Shown one piece after another: positions 36,255 through 44,733 of a stretch of 64,000 nucleotides of DNA. The stretch is from assembly GCF_000400995.2 (NCBI RefSeq), contig NZ_DF239007.1:1-64000 (forward strand), given 5' to 3'. The stretch comes from Acidovorax sp. MR-S7. Lineage in GTDB: Bacteria; Pseudomonadota; Gammaproteobacteria; Burkholderiales; Burkholderiaceae_C. The notes beneath the pieces were generated by a model, which had not been told where the DNA came from, searched no databases, and saw only the letters and a program-made list of their open reading frames with translations. The stretch's first letter is position 1; each line of letters opens with the position of its first letter. Position numbers and translations under genes: made by a program.

Positions 36255-37019
36255 TCAAGGGTGCCAGGTGGCGCGCAGCGCCGTGGCCGGCATGCCGCCG
36301 AGCGCCGTGCCCAGCTGCCGCGCTGCGGCCACGGTGTGCGGCGCGTGGCGGCGCAGCAAGGCGATGGTCAGCCGCTCCACGGGGCCGGAGGTGCTGATGG
36401 CGCCCAGCACCATGCCCTGTGCCCCGCGCACGGCCGCCGCCACGCTGGCCGCGCCGGTGGCCCGCTCGGCGCGCGCGTAGTGGTAGCCGCGGCGGCGGAT
36501 GCGTTCGTACATGTCGCCGGGCTGGCCGAGGGCCGCGAGGATCACGCGGCCGGGTGCGCCCAGTTCCAGCGGCAGGAGCTCGCCGGAGCGGGGATGGTCG
36601 GGCCGTGCGGTGGGGCCGTCGCAGCGCATGAGGCAGCTGCGCAAATTGCCTTCGTAGACGTAGAACGAGGCGCTTTCGCCGGTGAGCGCGGAGAGCTGGC
36701 GCAGGATGGGCTCGATGGCCGATTCCACGTCGAACTGGGCCTGGTAGCGCGAGCCGATCCAGCCCGCGGAAGGGCCCAGCCGCCACGCGCCGTCCCCCCG
36801 CTGCACCAGGAAGCGCGAGAGCGCCAGCGTGCGAGCGAGCCGCAGCGCCGTGGGCTTGTGCATGCCGGTGCGGCGGGCCAGCTCGGCCAGCGGCAGGAAC
36901 TGCTCGTCGCCGTGGAAGGCGGTGAGGATGCACATGGCGCGGTGCACGGCCTGCACGTGGTCGCGGGACAGTTCTGGCGGTGTGCCACTGGTTGGCTGGA
37001 GCAGCGGGCGTGTGGACAT
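36255..37019 (-). CDS. IclR-family transcriptional regulator (third of three)
   Basis: Taking the ATG at 37019 the protein has 254 residues. It has the helix-turn-helix LAELARRTGMHKPTALRLARTL and the effector domain segment TGESASFYVYEGNLRSCLMRCDGP, and is close to the second IclR protein. It is the first gene of the iclR - FMN dehydrogenase - tctC group on the minus strand. A perfect 17-bp palindrome 28 bp upstream of the start and tandem half copies after the gene indicate autoregulation and control of the dehydrogenase. Confidence 0.92.
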   Translation of the reverse strand: MSTRPLLQPTSGTPPELSRDHVQAVHRAMCILTAFHGDEQFLPLAELARRTGMHKPTALRLARTLALSRFLVQRGDGAWRLGPSAGWIGSRYQAQFDVESAIEPILRQLSALTGESASFYVYEGNLRSCLMRCDGPTARPDHPRSGELLPLELGAPGRVILAALGQPGDMYERIRRRGYHYARAERATGAASVAAAVRGAQGMVLGAISTSGPVERLTIALLRRHAPHTVAAARQLGTALGGMPATALRATWHP

Positions 37020-37046
37020 GGAGGCATGGTAGCCATGCGGCAGGGT

Positions 37047-37063
37047 GTTACGCAATGCGTAAC
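37047..37063. promoter_or_regulatory. Probable IclR operator (perfect 17-bp palindrome)
   Basis: GTTACGCAATGCGTAAC is a perfect palindrome with an unpaired central A. It lies between the third IclR gene and the divergent propeller gene and can serve both promoters. Confidence 0.7.
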
Positions 37064-37125
37064 GGATTGGCAGGCGGGATGGGTATCGCCATCATTGCTG
37101 GGCATATCTTTGCAAGGAGACGTTC

Positions 37126-38313
37126 GTGGCGGGCACTTCCCCATCGTTGGCCGGGGGTGAGGAATACTTCTTCGCGGCAGTCGGCGACCGACTGATCCGC
37201 TACGCACTGGATGCGGACGGCCGTATGCGCGAGATCGCCGCGCTGGCCATGCCCTGCAACGTGCAGTACGCCTGCCTCGACCCCGCGCGTGCGCTGCTGT
37301 ACGTGGCCTGCAGCAATGGCGGCGTGGGCAGCCGGGGCGACCGGCACCGGCTGGCGCTGGTCGCCGTGGATGGGGCGATGCGCATGCTGATGGAGCCCAT
37401 CGCGCTGCCGCACCGGCCCATCCATGCGGCGCTCGATCTTGCAGGGCATCGGCTGCTCATCGCCTACAACCTGCCCGCCGCGTTGAGCGTGCATGCGCTG
37501 GACGGGAAGGGCAGGGTGGACCGATGCATCGGCCATTGGGAAGGGGCGGATCTCGTGGGCTGGTTCCCGCACCAGATCCTGCCCGTCCCCGGCAGCGATG
37601 AGGTGCTGTTGACCTGCCGCGGCGACGATGCCACGGCGGAGGGTGCCGAGAATCCCGGATCGCTGCGCGTGCTGCGCATCGAGCAGGATCAGGCGAGGCT
37701 CGTGCAAGTGGTCTCGCCACGGGGCGGCTTCGGTTTCGGTCCGCGCAACTGCGCGTTCCATCCCACGGCGCCCTGGATGTATGCCGTGCTGGAGCGGCAG
37801 AACGCGCTGGCCATGTTCCAGGTCTGCAAGGGCCGTATCGCCGCGCAGCCGGCCTGCACCGTGGGCATGCTGCAGCACCCGGAGCGCATCCACCGCCCGC
37901 AGCTCGCCGGTGCGCTGGAACTGCATCCCAACGGCCGCTTCGCCTATGCGGTGAACCGCTCGCACGCCGTGGTGCCGGATGGGCCCCACATGGTCTGGGC
38001 GGGTGGCGAAAACAGCATCGTGGTCTTCCGGCTCGATGCGCGCACGGGCGAGCCGGTACGGATACAGACCACGCCGCTGCACGGCCTGCACGCGCGCTGC
38101 ATCGCCATCGCGCAGGGCGGCCGGCTGCTGGTGGCTGCCCTGCGGCAGGCCAGCCAGCGGCGCACGGACGCGGGCGTCGAGGACTGCCCGGCTGGCTTCA
38201 GCATCTTGCGCATAGGCCATGACGGCTGCCTGGCGCCGCTCGATCACGTTGCGGTGCCGGTCGGGACCGGGCAGCTTTTCTGGGCCGGTAGCGGCCAGGA
38301 CGGGGAGCGCTGA
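37126..38313 (+). CDS. Seven-bladed propeller protein, lactonase (PF10282)-like
   Basis: The 395-residue protein starts at GTG 37126 behind AAGGAGAC. It shows repeated blade sequences such as NVQYACLDPARALLYVACS, RNCAFHPTAPWMYAVLE and GALELHPNGRFAYAVNRS, as in 6-phosphogluconolactonase-like proteins. There is no signal peptide. A ring-opening role on a sugar-acid or dicarboxylate lactone is plausible given the two LigI-like enzymes and SMP-30 protein nearby, but conserved catalytic residues of this family are not well enough known to me to confirm. It is divergent from the third IclR gene and shares its operator. Confidence 0.72.
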   Translation: MAGTSPSLAGGEEYFFAAVGDRLIRYALDADGRMREIAALAMPCNVQYACLDPARALLYVACSNGGVGSRGDRHRLALVAVDGAMRMLMEPIALPHRPIHAALDLAGHRLLIAYNLPAALSVHALDGKGRVDRCIGHWEGADLVGWFPHQILPVPGSDEVLLTCRGDDATAEGAENPGSLRVLRIEQDQARLVQVVSPRGGFGFGPRNCAFHPTAPWMYAVLERQNALAMFQVCKGRIAAQPACTVGMLQHPERIHRPQLAGALELHPNGRFAYAVNRSHAVVPDGPHMVWAGGENSIVVFRLDARTGEPVRIQTTPLHGLHARCIAIAQGGRLLVAALRQASQRRTDAGVEDCPAGFSILRIGHDGCLAPLDHVAVPVGTGQLFWAGSGQDGER

Positions 38314-38332
38314 GCGCCCCCGGCTGCCGCGT

Positions 38333-39784
38333 TTACAGCTTGCCTGCGCGTTGCGCCTCGATGGCGGCCTTCACGCCCGCGCCGTAGGCCGGATCGGCCT
38401 GGGTGCAGTGCGCGATGTGCTTGTCCACGATGTGCTGCGAGACGCCCGCGATGGCGCGCGCGGTGTTCTCGAACAGCAGCTGCTGCTTCTCGGGCGTCAT
38501 CAGGCGGAACAGGTCGCCGGGCTGGGTGAAGTAGTCGGCGTCGTCCTCGCGGTAGTTCCAGCGGCTGGCGTCGCCGTAGAGCTTCTCGATGGGCTCGGCG
38601 TACTGCGGCTGCTCCTGCCACTCGCCCTTGGTGTTGGGCTCGTAGGCGATGGTGCGGCCGAAGTTGCCGTCCACGCGCATGGCGCCGTCGCGGTGGTAGT
38701 GGGCCACGGGGCAGCGCGGCGCGTTCACCGGGATCTGGTGGTGGTTCACGCCCAGGCGGTAGCGCGCGGCGTCGGAGTACGAGAACAGGCGCGACTGCAG
38801 CATGCGGTCGGGCGAGGGGCCGATGCCGGGCACCAGGTTGCTCGGCGCGAACGAGGCCTGCTCGACCTCGGCGTAGTAGTTGTCGGGGTTGCGGTTGAGC
38901 TCCATCACGCCGACTTCGATGAGCGGGTAGTCCTTCTTGCTCCACACCTTGGTCAGGTCGAAGGGGTGGAAGCGGTAGGTCTGCGCCTGCTCCTCGGTCA
39001 TGATCTGCACGCACAGCTTCCACTTCGGGAAGTCGCCGCGGTCGATGGCTTCGAGCAGGTCGCGCTGGCTGCTTTCGCGGTCGCTTGCGACCACTTGGGC
39101 GGCATCGGCGTCGGAGAGGTTCTCGATGCGCTGCTGGCAGACCCAGTGGAACTTCACGTAGTGGCGCTCGCCGGCCTGGTTGATGAGGCTGTAGGTGTGC
39201 GAGCCGAAGCCGTGCATGTGGCGGTAGCCGCGCGGGATGCCGCGGTCGCTCATCACGATGGTGACCTGGTGCAGCGCCTCGGGCAGGCCGGTCCAGAAGT
39301 CCCAGTTGCTCTCGGGGCTGCGCAGGTTGGTGTAGGGGTCGCGCTTGACGGCCTTGTTCAGGTCGGGGAACTTGAGCGGGTCTCGGAAGAAGAACACGGG
39401 CGTGTTGTTGCCCACGAGGTCCCAGTTGCCTTCCTCGGTGTACATCTTCACGGCGAAGCCGCGGATGTCGCGCTCGGCATCGGCCGCGCCGCGCTCGCCC
39501 GCTACCGTGGAAAAGCGCACGAACAGATCGGTCTGCTTGCCGACATCGGAGAACACCTTGGCGCGGGTGTAGCGCGTGATGTCGCCGGTGACGGTGAAGG
39601 TGCCGTAGGCGCCCGAGCCCTTGGCGTGCATGCGGCGCTCGGGGATCACCTCGCGGTGGAAGTGGGCGAGCTTCTCCAGGTGCCACAGGTCCTGCAGCAG
39701 CATGGGGCCGCGCGGGCCGGCGGTGAGCGAGTCCTGGTTGTTGGCGACGGGCGCGCCGGCTGCGGTGGTGAGGCGGTGGGTCAT
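38333..39784 (-). CDS. Catalase (haem, small-subunit monofunctional type)
   Basis: From the ATG at 39784 the protein has 483 residues, typical of clade III catalases. It converts hydrogen peroxide to water and oxygen. Motifs are [16 protein letters not shown] with the distal histidine, [24 protein letters not shown], the distal asparagine in [17 protein letters not shown], and the proximal haem tyrosine in [14 protein letters not shown]. The longer open frame starting at 39904 runs through the AT-rich promoter and was rejected. An OxyR-like element lies 30 bp upstream. Confidence 0.96.
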   Translation of the reverse strand: MTHRLTTAAGAPVANNQDSLTAGPRGPMLLQDLWHLEKLAHFHREVIPERRMHAKGSGAYGTFTVTGDITRYTRAKVFSDVGKQTDLFVRFSTVAGERGAADAERDIRGFAVKMYTEEGNWDLVGNNTPVFFFRDPLKFPDLNKAVKRDPYTNLRSPESNWDFWTGLPEALHQVTIVMSDRGIPRGYRHMHGFGSHTYSLINQAGERHYVKFHWVCQQRIENLSDADAAQVVASDRESSQRDLLEAIDRGDFPKWKLCVQIMTEEQAQTYRFHPFDLTKVWSKKDYPLIEVGVMELNRNPDNYYAEVEQASFAPSNLVPGIGPSPDRMLQSRLFSYSDAARYRLGVNHHQIPVNAPRCPVAHYHRDGAMRVDGNFGRTIAYEPNTKGEWQEQPQYAEPIEKLYGDASRWNYREDDADYFTQPGDLFRLMTPEKQQLLFENTARAIAGVSQHIVDKHIAHCTQADPAYGAGVKAAIEAQRAGKL

Positions 39785-39813
39785 GGTCGTACTCCTTCTT
39801 TCAGTGGCGATAA

Positions 39814-39828
39814 ATAGATAACAACTAT
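39814..39828 (-). promoter_or_regulatory. OxyR-like element upstream of catalase
   Basis: ATAGATAACAACTAT fits the OxyR quarter-site pair ATAG-N7-CTAT with the internal T and A in the preferred places. The second expected pair 7 bp further is only partly matched. The surrounding 39806-39870 is strikingly AT-rich for this genome, consistent with a strong promoter. Confidence 0.45.
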
Positions 39829-39946
39829 TTATTTGTAGAAAATTATTGCCATTTACTATGTTGAGGGCAAGACAAAAGCCATTGAATTTCTGCAACGCCG
39901 CCATAGCCGCTGCCTTCTACACTGCATGCAAGGAAAGGATGGGCGC

Positions 39947-41227
39947 ATGCATTTCGACATCGTGATCGTGGGCGGCGGCGCGGGCGGGCTGGAACTGGCG
40001 GCGCGGCTGGGGCGCCAGCTCGGGCCGCGCCAGGGGCGCGAGCGCGTGCTGCTGGTGGACCGGTTCGCGTTCCATATCTGGAAGCCGACCTTGCACGAAG
40101 TGGCGGCCGGCACGCTTGATGTGCATCAGGAGGGACTTTCGTACACGGTGCTGGCGCGACGCAACCACTTCAGCTTCGCCATGGGCGAGCTGGCGGGGCT
40201 GGATGCCGGGCGCAGGACGCTCGCCCTGGCGGCCCTGCACAACGCGCGCGGCGAGGAGGTGGTGCCCGCGCGCACGCTGAGCTACACGCGCCTGGTGCTG
40301 GCGCTGGGCAGCGGCTCCAACGCCTTCGGCACGCCGGGTATCGAGCACGCCTACCTGCTGGAGAACGTGCGCGACGCGCAGCGCTTCCACGCCGACTGGC
40401 TGAGCGCCTGCGCACGGGCCTCCTTCTCCGAGGCGCGCGCCTTGTCCATCGCCATCGTGGGCGCGGGCGCCACGGGGGTGGAACTGTCGGCCGAGCTGCT
40501 CGAAGCCCATGCCGAGCTGCTGGAGAGCCTGGGCAGCAGCCAGCGCTTCCGCCTGGACGTGACGCTGGTGGAGGCGGGCGAGCGCATCCTGGGCGGCCTG
40601 CCCGAGCGCATCTCCAGCCAGGCCGCCGTGGCGCTGCGCCGCAAGCAGGTGCGGGTGATGACGGCCACGCGCGTGCTGGAGCTGCGCCCGGGCGTGCTGG
40701 TCATCTCCGCGGGCGAGATCCAGGCCGACATGGTGGTCTGGGCCGCCGGCATCAAGGCGGCCGACATGAACGCCACGCTGGGGCTGGAGGTCAACCGCCT
40801 CAACCAGTTCGTGGTGGACGAGCGGCTGCACACCTCCGCCCCCGGCGTGCTGGCGTTGGGCGACTGCGCCGCCTGCCCGTGGGTGGACGGCCGCACGGTG
40901 CCGGCGCGCGCGCAGGCCGCGCACCAGCAGGCGGACTACCTGGCGCGCGTGCTGGTCGCGCTGCTGAACGAGCGCGAGGTGGCCGAGCCGTTCCGGTACC
41001 GCGACTTCGGCTCGCTCGTCTCGCTGGGCGAGAACAAGGGCGTGGGCAACCTGATGGGGGGCCTGGCCGGGCGCAACTTCTTCGTCGAGGGGCTGATCGC
41101 CAAGTGGATGTACATCTCGCTGCACCTGAACCACCACCGCGCCATCCTCGGGCTGGGCAAGACGGCGGTGCTGGCGCTGGCGCGGCTGCTGCAGCAGCGT
41201 GTCTCGGGGCGGCTCAAGCTGCACTGA
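39947..41227 (+). CDS. ndh: Type II NADH dehydrogenase (NDH-2) / NAD(P)/FAD-dependent oxidoreductase
   Basis: The protein has 426 residues from the ATG at 39947 (AAGGAAAGG upstream). Two dinucleotide-binding motifs are seen: IVGGGAGGLELAARLG near the N-terminus for FAD, and IAIVGAGATGVELSAEL near residue 170 for NADH. FHIWKPTLHEVAAG and GVLALGDCAACP are typical of NDH-2, as is the C-terminal hydrophobic region that attaches to the membrane. It feeds electrons from NADH to quinone without pumping protons. It is divergent from catalase, which may deal with the peroxide it forms. Confidence 0.92.
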   Translation: MHFDIVIVGGGAGGLELAARLGRQLGPRQGRERVLLVDRFAFHIWKPTLHEVAAGTLDVHQEGLSYTVLARRNHFSFAMGELAGLDAGRRTLALAALHNARGEEVVPARTLSYTRLVLALGSGSNAFGTPGIEHAYLLENVRDAQRFHADWLSACARASFSEARALSIAIVGAGATGVELSAELLEAHAELLESLGSSQRFRLDVTLVEAGERILGGLPERISSQAAVALRRKQVRVMTATRVLELRPGVLVISAGEIQADMVVWAAGIKAADMNATLGLEVNRLNQFVVDERLHTSAPGVLALGDCAACPWVDGRTVPARAQAAHQQADYLARVLVALLNEREVAEPFRYRDFGSLVSLGENKGVGNLMGGLAGRNFFVEGLIAKWMYISLHLNHHRAILGLGKTAVLALARLLQQRVSGRLKLH

Positions 41228-41318
41228 AAACGATAGCTGCTCGCGCTTGCTGTACAAGGGTTTGAAGGTGATTTCACCCTGAAACCCTTGCCTGGCAAGC
41301 GCAGGCAGCTCTCGTTTC
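41227..41318. repeat. AGCGCT-type dispersed repeat, long form (convergent gene ends)
   Basis: GATAGCTGCTCGCGCTTG and CAAGCGCAGGCAGCTCTCG enclose a second inverted pair, AAGGGTTTGAAGGTGA with TCACCCTGAAACCCTT. The element fills the gap between the ndh and PAS-LuxR genes and could stop transcription from both sides. Confidence 0.8.
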
Positions 41319-41864
41319 TCAACCAGCCATGAGCTTCTGCACCAGGTCGGCCGCCGTGGAGGCGTTGTACTTGCGCATCAGGCGCGCGCGGTAGATCTCC
41401 ACCGTGCGGTGGCTGATGTCCAGCGCGCGGCCGATTTCCTTGGAGGTCATGCCGTCCAGCAGGCGCGCGGCCACCTCGCGCTCGCGCGCGGTGAGCTCGG
41501 CGCGCACGGGGCGCTGGGCGCTCAGGTCCTCGAAGCTCCAGATGCCCGAGGAGTGCGGGTCTTCGCGGTTGAGCGCGCGGCCCGACACGTGGCACCAGAA
41601 GATCTCGCCGCTCGCCCGCTTCATGATGCGGTTGTCGGCGTAGTGGCCCTTGGCGTTCAGGATGGGCTCCATGCGCTTGCCCAGGCGCTCGTACTCGTCG
41701 GCCGTGGGGTAGAGGATGCGGAAGGACTGGCCAATGAGCAGCTCGCGCGAGGCGCCGAACATCTCGCACACGTGGCGGTTGCAGTCCACCATGGTGCGGT
41801 TGCGCGAGATCACCAGTCCCACGGGAGCCATCTCGAAGGCCAGGCGGTAGTCGGCAACGTCCAT
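41319..41864 (-). CDS. PAS-domain LuxR-type transcriptional regulator
   Basis: The protein has 181 residues: an N-terminal PAS domain (VISRNRTMVDCNRHVCEMFG, then IMKRASGEIFWCHVSGRAL) and a C-terminal LuxR helix-turn-helix, LTAREREVAARLLDGMTSKE followed by RALDISHRTVEIYRARLMRK. There is no receiver domain, so the PAS domain probably senses a small molecule or redox state. It is divergent from the CoA-transferase operon and most likely regulates it, through the repeats in the shared promoter. Confidence 0.9.
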   Translation of the reverse strand: MDVADYRLAFEMAPVGLVISRNRTMVDCNRHVCEMFGASRELLIGQSFRILYPTADEYERLGKRMEPILNAKGHYADNRIMKRASGEIFWCHVSGRALNREDPHSSGIWSFEDLSAQRPVRAELTAREREVAARLLDGMTSKEIGRALDISHRTVEIYRARLMRKYNASTAADLVQKLMAG

Positions 41865-41947
41865 GGGTACAACTATTTAGGGAAAACTACTTAAGGGGGT
41901 ACGTAGTATCGTAGCGCATTCAATACCCCCAAACCAGGAGACACGCA
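41865..41947. promoter_or_regulatory. Divergent promoter PAS-LuxR regulator / CoA-transferase with repeats
   Basis: AACTATTTAGGG (41871-41882) and AACTACTTAAGGG (41885-41897) are direct repeats 14 bp apart, followed by ACGTAGTATCGTAG. They are candidate sites for the PAS-LuxR regulator. AGGAGAC at 41937-41943 is the ribosome binding site of the CoA-transferase gene. Confidence 0.4.
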
Positions 41948-42655
41948 GTGAAAAAGCTCTATCCCTCCGCGGCCGAGGCGCTCAAGGGCGTGGTCGCCGA
42001 CGGCCAGCTCATGGCCGTCGGCGGCTTCGGCCTGTGCGGCATCCCCGAGGCCTTGATCGAGGCGCTGCGCGACAGCGGCGTCAAGGACCTGACCATCGCG
42101 TCGAACAACGCGGGCGTCGACGGCTTCGGCCTGGGCAAGCTGCTGGAGACGCGCCAGATCAAGAAGATGATCGCCAGCTACGTGGGCGAGAACAAGGAGT
42201 TCGAGCGCCAGTACCTCGCAGGCGAGCTGGAGCTGGAGTTCACGCCCCAGGGCACCCTGGCCGAGAAGATGCGCGCGGGCGGCGCCGGCATCCCCGCCTT
42301 CTTCACCAAGACCGGCGTGGGCACGCAGGTGGCCGAAGGCAAGGAGCTGCGCGAGTTCGACGGCCAGACCTACGTGATGGAGCGCTCCATCGTGGCCGAC
42401 GTGTCGCTGGTCAAGGCCTGGCGCGCCGACACCTCCGGCAACCTGCAGTTCCGCCTGACGGCGCGCAACTTCAACCCCGCCGCCGCCACCTGCGGCAAGG
42501 TCTGCATCGTGGAAGTGGAGGAGGTCGTGGAGCTGGGCCAGCTCCAGCCCGACGAGATCCACCTGCCGGGCATCTACGTGCACCGCATCGTGCACAACCC
42601 TACGCCCGAGAAGCGCATCGAGAAGCGCACGATCACCGAAAAAGCAGGAGCCTGA
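41948..42655 (+). CDS. scoA: 3-oxoacid (succinyl-CoA) CoA-transferase, subunit A
   Basis: The 235-residue protein starts at GTG 41948. It is the A subunit of a family I CoA-transferase that activates acetoacetate or a similar 3-oxoacid with succinyl-CoA. Family sequence: AVGGFGLCGIPEALIEAL, SNNAGVDGFGLGKLL, GGAGIPAFFTKTGVGT, and FNPAAATCGKVCIVEVEE. The B subunit follows after 3 bp. A keto-acid dicarboxyl transferase is an alternative, but the sequence LYPSAAEALKGVV and pairing fit ScoA. Confidence 0.93.
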   Translation: MKKLYPSAAEALKGVVADGQLMAVGGFGLCGIPEALIEALRDSGVKDLTIASNNAGVDGFGLGKLLETRQIKKMIASYVGENKEFERQYLAGELELEFTPQGTLAEKMRAGGAGIPAFFTKTGVGTQVAEGKELREFDGQTYVMERSIVADVSLVKAWRADTSGNLQFRLTARNFNPAAATCGKVCIVEVEEVVELGQLQPDEIHLPGIYVHRIVHNPTPEKRIEKRTITEKAGA

Positions 42656-42658
42656 ACC

Positions 42659-43297
42659 ATGCCTTGGACCCAAGACCAGATGGCCGCACGCGCGGCGCAA
42701 GAGCTGCAGGACGGCTTCTACGTGAACCTCGGCATCGGCATTCCCACGCTGGTGGCCAACCACACGGGCGACAAGGAAGTGTGGCTGCAGTCCGAGAACG
42801 GCATGCTGGGCATCGGCGCGTTCCCCACCGAGGACCAGGTGGACGCCGACCTCATCAACGCCGGCAAGCAGACGGTGACGACCATCCCCGGCTCGTCCAT
42901 CTTCGGCTCCGACCAGTCGTTCGCCATGATCCGCGGCGGCAAGATCAACCTGTCCATCCTGGGGGCCATGCAGGTCAGCGAGCGCGGCGACCTGGCCAAC
43001 TGGATGATCCCCGGCAAGATGGTCAAGGGCATGGGCGGCGCCATGGATCTCGTGGCCGGCGTGGGCCGCGTGATCGTGCTCATGGAGCACGTGGCCCGCA
43101 AGAAGGACGGCACGACCGACCTGAAGATCCTGCCCCAGTGCACGCTGCCGCTGACCGGCGTGGGCGTGGTGGACCGCATCATCACCGACCTGGGCGTGTT
43201 CGACGTCACCCCCCAGGGCCTGAAGGTGGTGGAACTGGCGCCGGACGTGGGCTTCGACGAGGTGCAGTCCAAGACCGGCGTGACGCTGCTGCGCTGA
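42659..43297 (+). CDS. scoB: 3-oxoacid (succinyl-CoA) CoA-transferase, subunit B
   Basis: The 212-residue B subunit carries the catalytic glutamate in [14 protein letters not shown] and the family segments [28 protein letters not shown] and [19 protein letters not shown]. Together with ScoA it forms the functional CoA-transferase. The gene ends 33 bp before an intrinsic terminator whose T-tract is the insertion point of an integrative element. Confidence 0.94.
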   Translation: MPWTQDQMAARAAQELQDGFYVNLGIGIPTLVANHTGDKEVWLQSENGMLGIGAFPTEDQVDADLINAGKQTVTTIPGSSIFGSDQSFAMIRGGKINLSILGAMQVSERGDLANWMIPGKMVKGMGGAMDLVAGVGRVIVLMEHVARKKDGTTDLKILPQCTLPLTGVGVVDRIITDLGVFDVTPQGLKVVELAPDVGFDEVQSKTGVTLLR

Positions 43298-43330
43298 GAG
43301 GGTTGCGGGCCCTGCGGGCCCGAGCCGGGA

Positions 43331-43356
43331 AGCCGGGCGCATGCCCGGCTTTTTTC
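43331..43356 (+). terminator. Terminator of scoAB
   Basis: AGCCGGGC (43331-43338), loop GCAT, GCCCGGCT (43343-43350) and a T-run form an intrinsic terminator. The T-run is also the start of the TTTTTCAT site. Confidence 0.9.
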
Positions 43357-43358
43357 AT
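43351..43358 (+). other. attL core of the Tn4371-family ICE
   Basis: The 8 bases TTTTTCAT are the attachment sequence described for Tn4371-type ICEs. Here they lie 175 bp upstream of a Tn4371-type integrase gene, the expected distance and orientation. The matching right end is outside the window. Confidence 0.75.
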
Positions 43359-43533
43359 TTCACCATGACTCCAGCACCGAACTTCGCTGGACTACGCCGA
43401 AGCCCGATACAGCAGGTTTATCAATAACTTAGGCGAGTTCAACATATGCCGGTGCTTTCCGAAACCTGACCTGGCTTCCCCTCTGCTGGCCCCTACAAGG
43501 CTCCTGGGAATCCGGTCTTTCCGAGGAGTCATC

Positions 43534-44733
43534 ATGGCGAAAATCAAGCTCACTAAGTCCGCAGTCGATGCGGCACAACCGCAGGCGCAAGCCGTCGAAC
43601 TCCGGGACACGCTGGTGCCCGGCTTCTTGTGCAAGATTACACCAGCGGGCCGCAAGGTGTTCATGCTCCAGTACCGCACGAACGCCGGCGAGCGGCGCAA
43701 GCCCGCATTGGGCCTGTACGGGGAACTGACCGTCGAGCAGGCCCGTTCGCTGGCCCAGGAATGGCTGGCCGAGGTGCGCCGGGGCGGCGACCCCAGCGCG
43801 GCCAAGGCCGCCGCCCGTTCAGCCCCCACGGTCAAGGAGCTGTGCACCAAGTTCATGGAGGACTACTCCAAGCAGCGCAACAAGCCCAGCACCCAGCGCG
43901 GGTATCAGGCCGTCATCGACCGCTGCATCGTTCCGATGCTGGGCCGTTTGAAGGTTCAGGACGTGAAGCGGCCGGACGTGGCCACGGCGATGAAGAAGAT
44001 GGCCCACAAGCCCGCCGAGGCCAACCGTGCTTTCAGCGTGATGCGCAAGATGTTCAACCTGGCCGAGGTGTGGGGCCACCGGCCTGACGGCACCAACCCT
44101 TGCCGCCACGTCCCGATGTATCCCAACGGCAGGGCTACCCACCTCATCAGCGACGAGGACATGGGCAAGCTGTTTCGGCGACTGGAGCACATCGAAGCCG
44201 AGGGTCTGGAGAACTACGTCATCCCGCTGGCGATCCGTCTGCAATTCGAGTTCGCCGGCCGCCGCTCCGAAATCGTGACGCTCCAATGGGATTGGGTGGA
44301 CATGGACAACCGCCGCGTGGTCTGGCCGGACAGCAAGACGGGTGGCATGTCCAAGCCCATGAGCGAGGAAGCCTATCGGCTGCTCTCAACGGCGCCACGG
44401 CAGGAAGGCATTCCCTACGTGCTGCCGTCTCCAAGCCATCCGGGCAAGCATCTGACCACGGGCGAGTATTACAACGGCTGGAGCCGCGCCCTCAAGGCGG
44501 CGGGCGCCACGCACGTCGGCACGCACGGTATCCGCCACCGTTCTGCGACCGACATTGCCAACTCGGGCATCCCGGTCAAGGTCGGCATGGCGCTGACGGC
44601 GCACAAGACCGTGGCGATGTTCATGCGCTACGTCCACACCGAGGACGATCCGGTGCGCAAGGCGGCTGAACTGGTGGCGAACCGGCGCAAGACGATCACC
44701 GAGGCGCAACGTCCCGCAGAGGTGGCAGCATGA
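43534..44733 (+). CDS. int: Tyrosine recombinase integrase of the Tn4371-family ICE
   Basis: The protein has 399 residues. An N-terminal arm-binding (DUF4102-like) domain begins AKIKLTKSAVDAAQPQAQ. The catalytic domain has the first arginine in FEFAGRRSEIVTLQWDWV, the HxxR box in THGIRHRSATDIANSG, and the tyrosine in AHKTVAMFMRYVHTEDD. It integrates and excises the ICE at TTTTTCAT-type sites. It is the first gene of the element. The four-base overlap with the next gene (ATGA) suggests joint translation with the YhcG-like protein. Confidence 0.95.
   Translation: MAKIKLTKSAVDAAQPQAQAVELRDTLVPGFLCKITPAGRKVFMLQYRTNAGERRKPALGLYGELTVEQARSLAQEWLAEVRRGGDPSAAKAAARSAPTVKELCTKFMEDYSKQRNKPSTQRGYQAVIDRCIVPMLGRLKVQDVKRPDVATAMKKMAHKPAEANRAFSVMRKMFNLAEVWGHRPDGTNPCRHVPMYPNGRATHLISDEDMGKLFRRLEHIEAEGLENYVIPLAIRLQFEFAGRRSEIVTLQWDWVDMDNRRVVWPDSKTGGMSKPMSEEAYRLLSTAPRQEGIPYVLPSPSHPGKHLTTGEYYNGWSRALKAAGATHVGTHGIRHRSATDIANSGIPVKVGMALTAHKTVAMFMRYVHTEDDPVRKAAELVANRRKTITEAQRPAEVAA

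Noticed and set aside
43361-43533. A tRNA gene as target of the ICE integrase
   Set aside because: No cloverleaf or tRNA-like 3' end was found; the TTTTTCAT site explains the insertion better.
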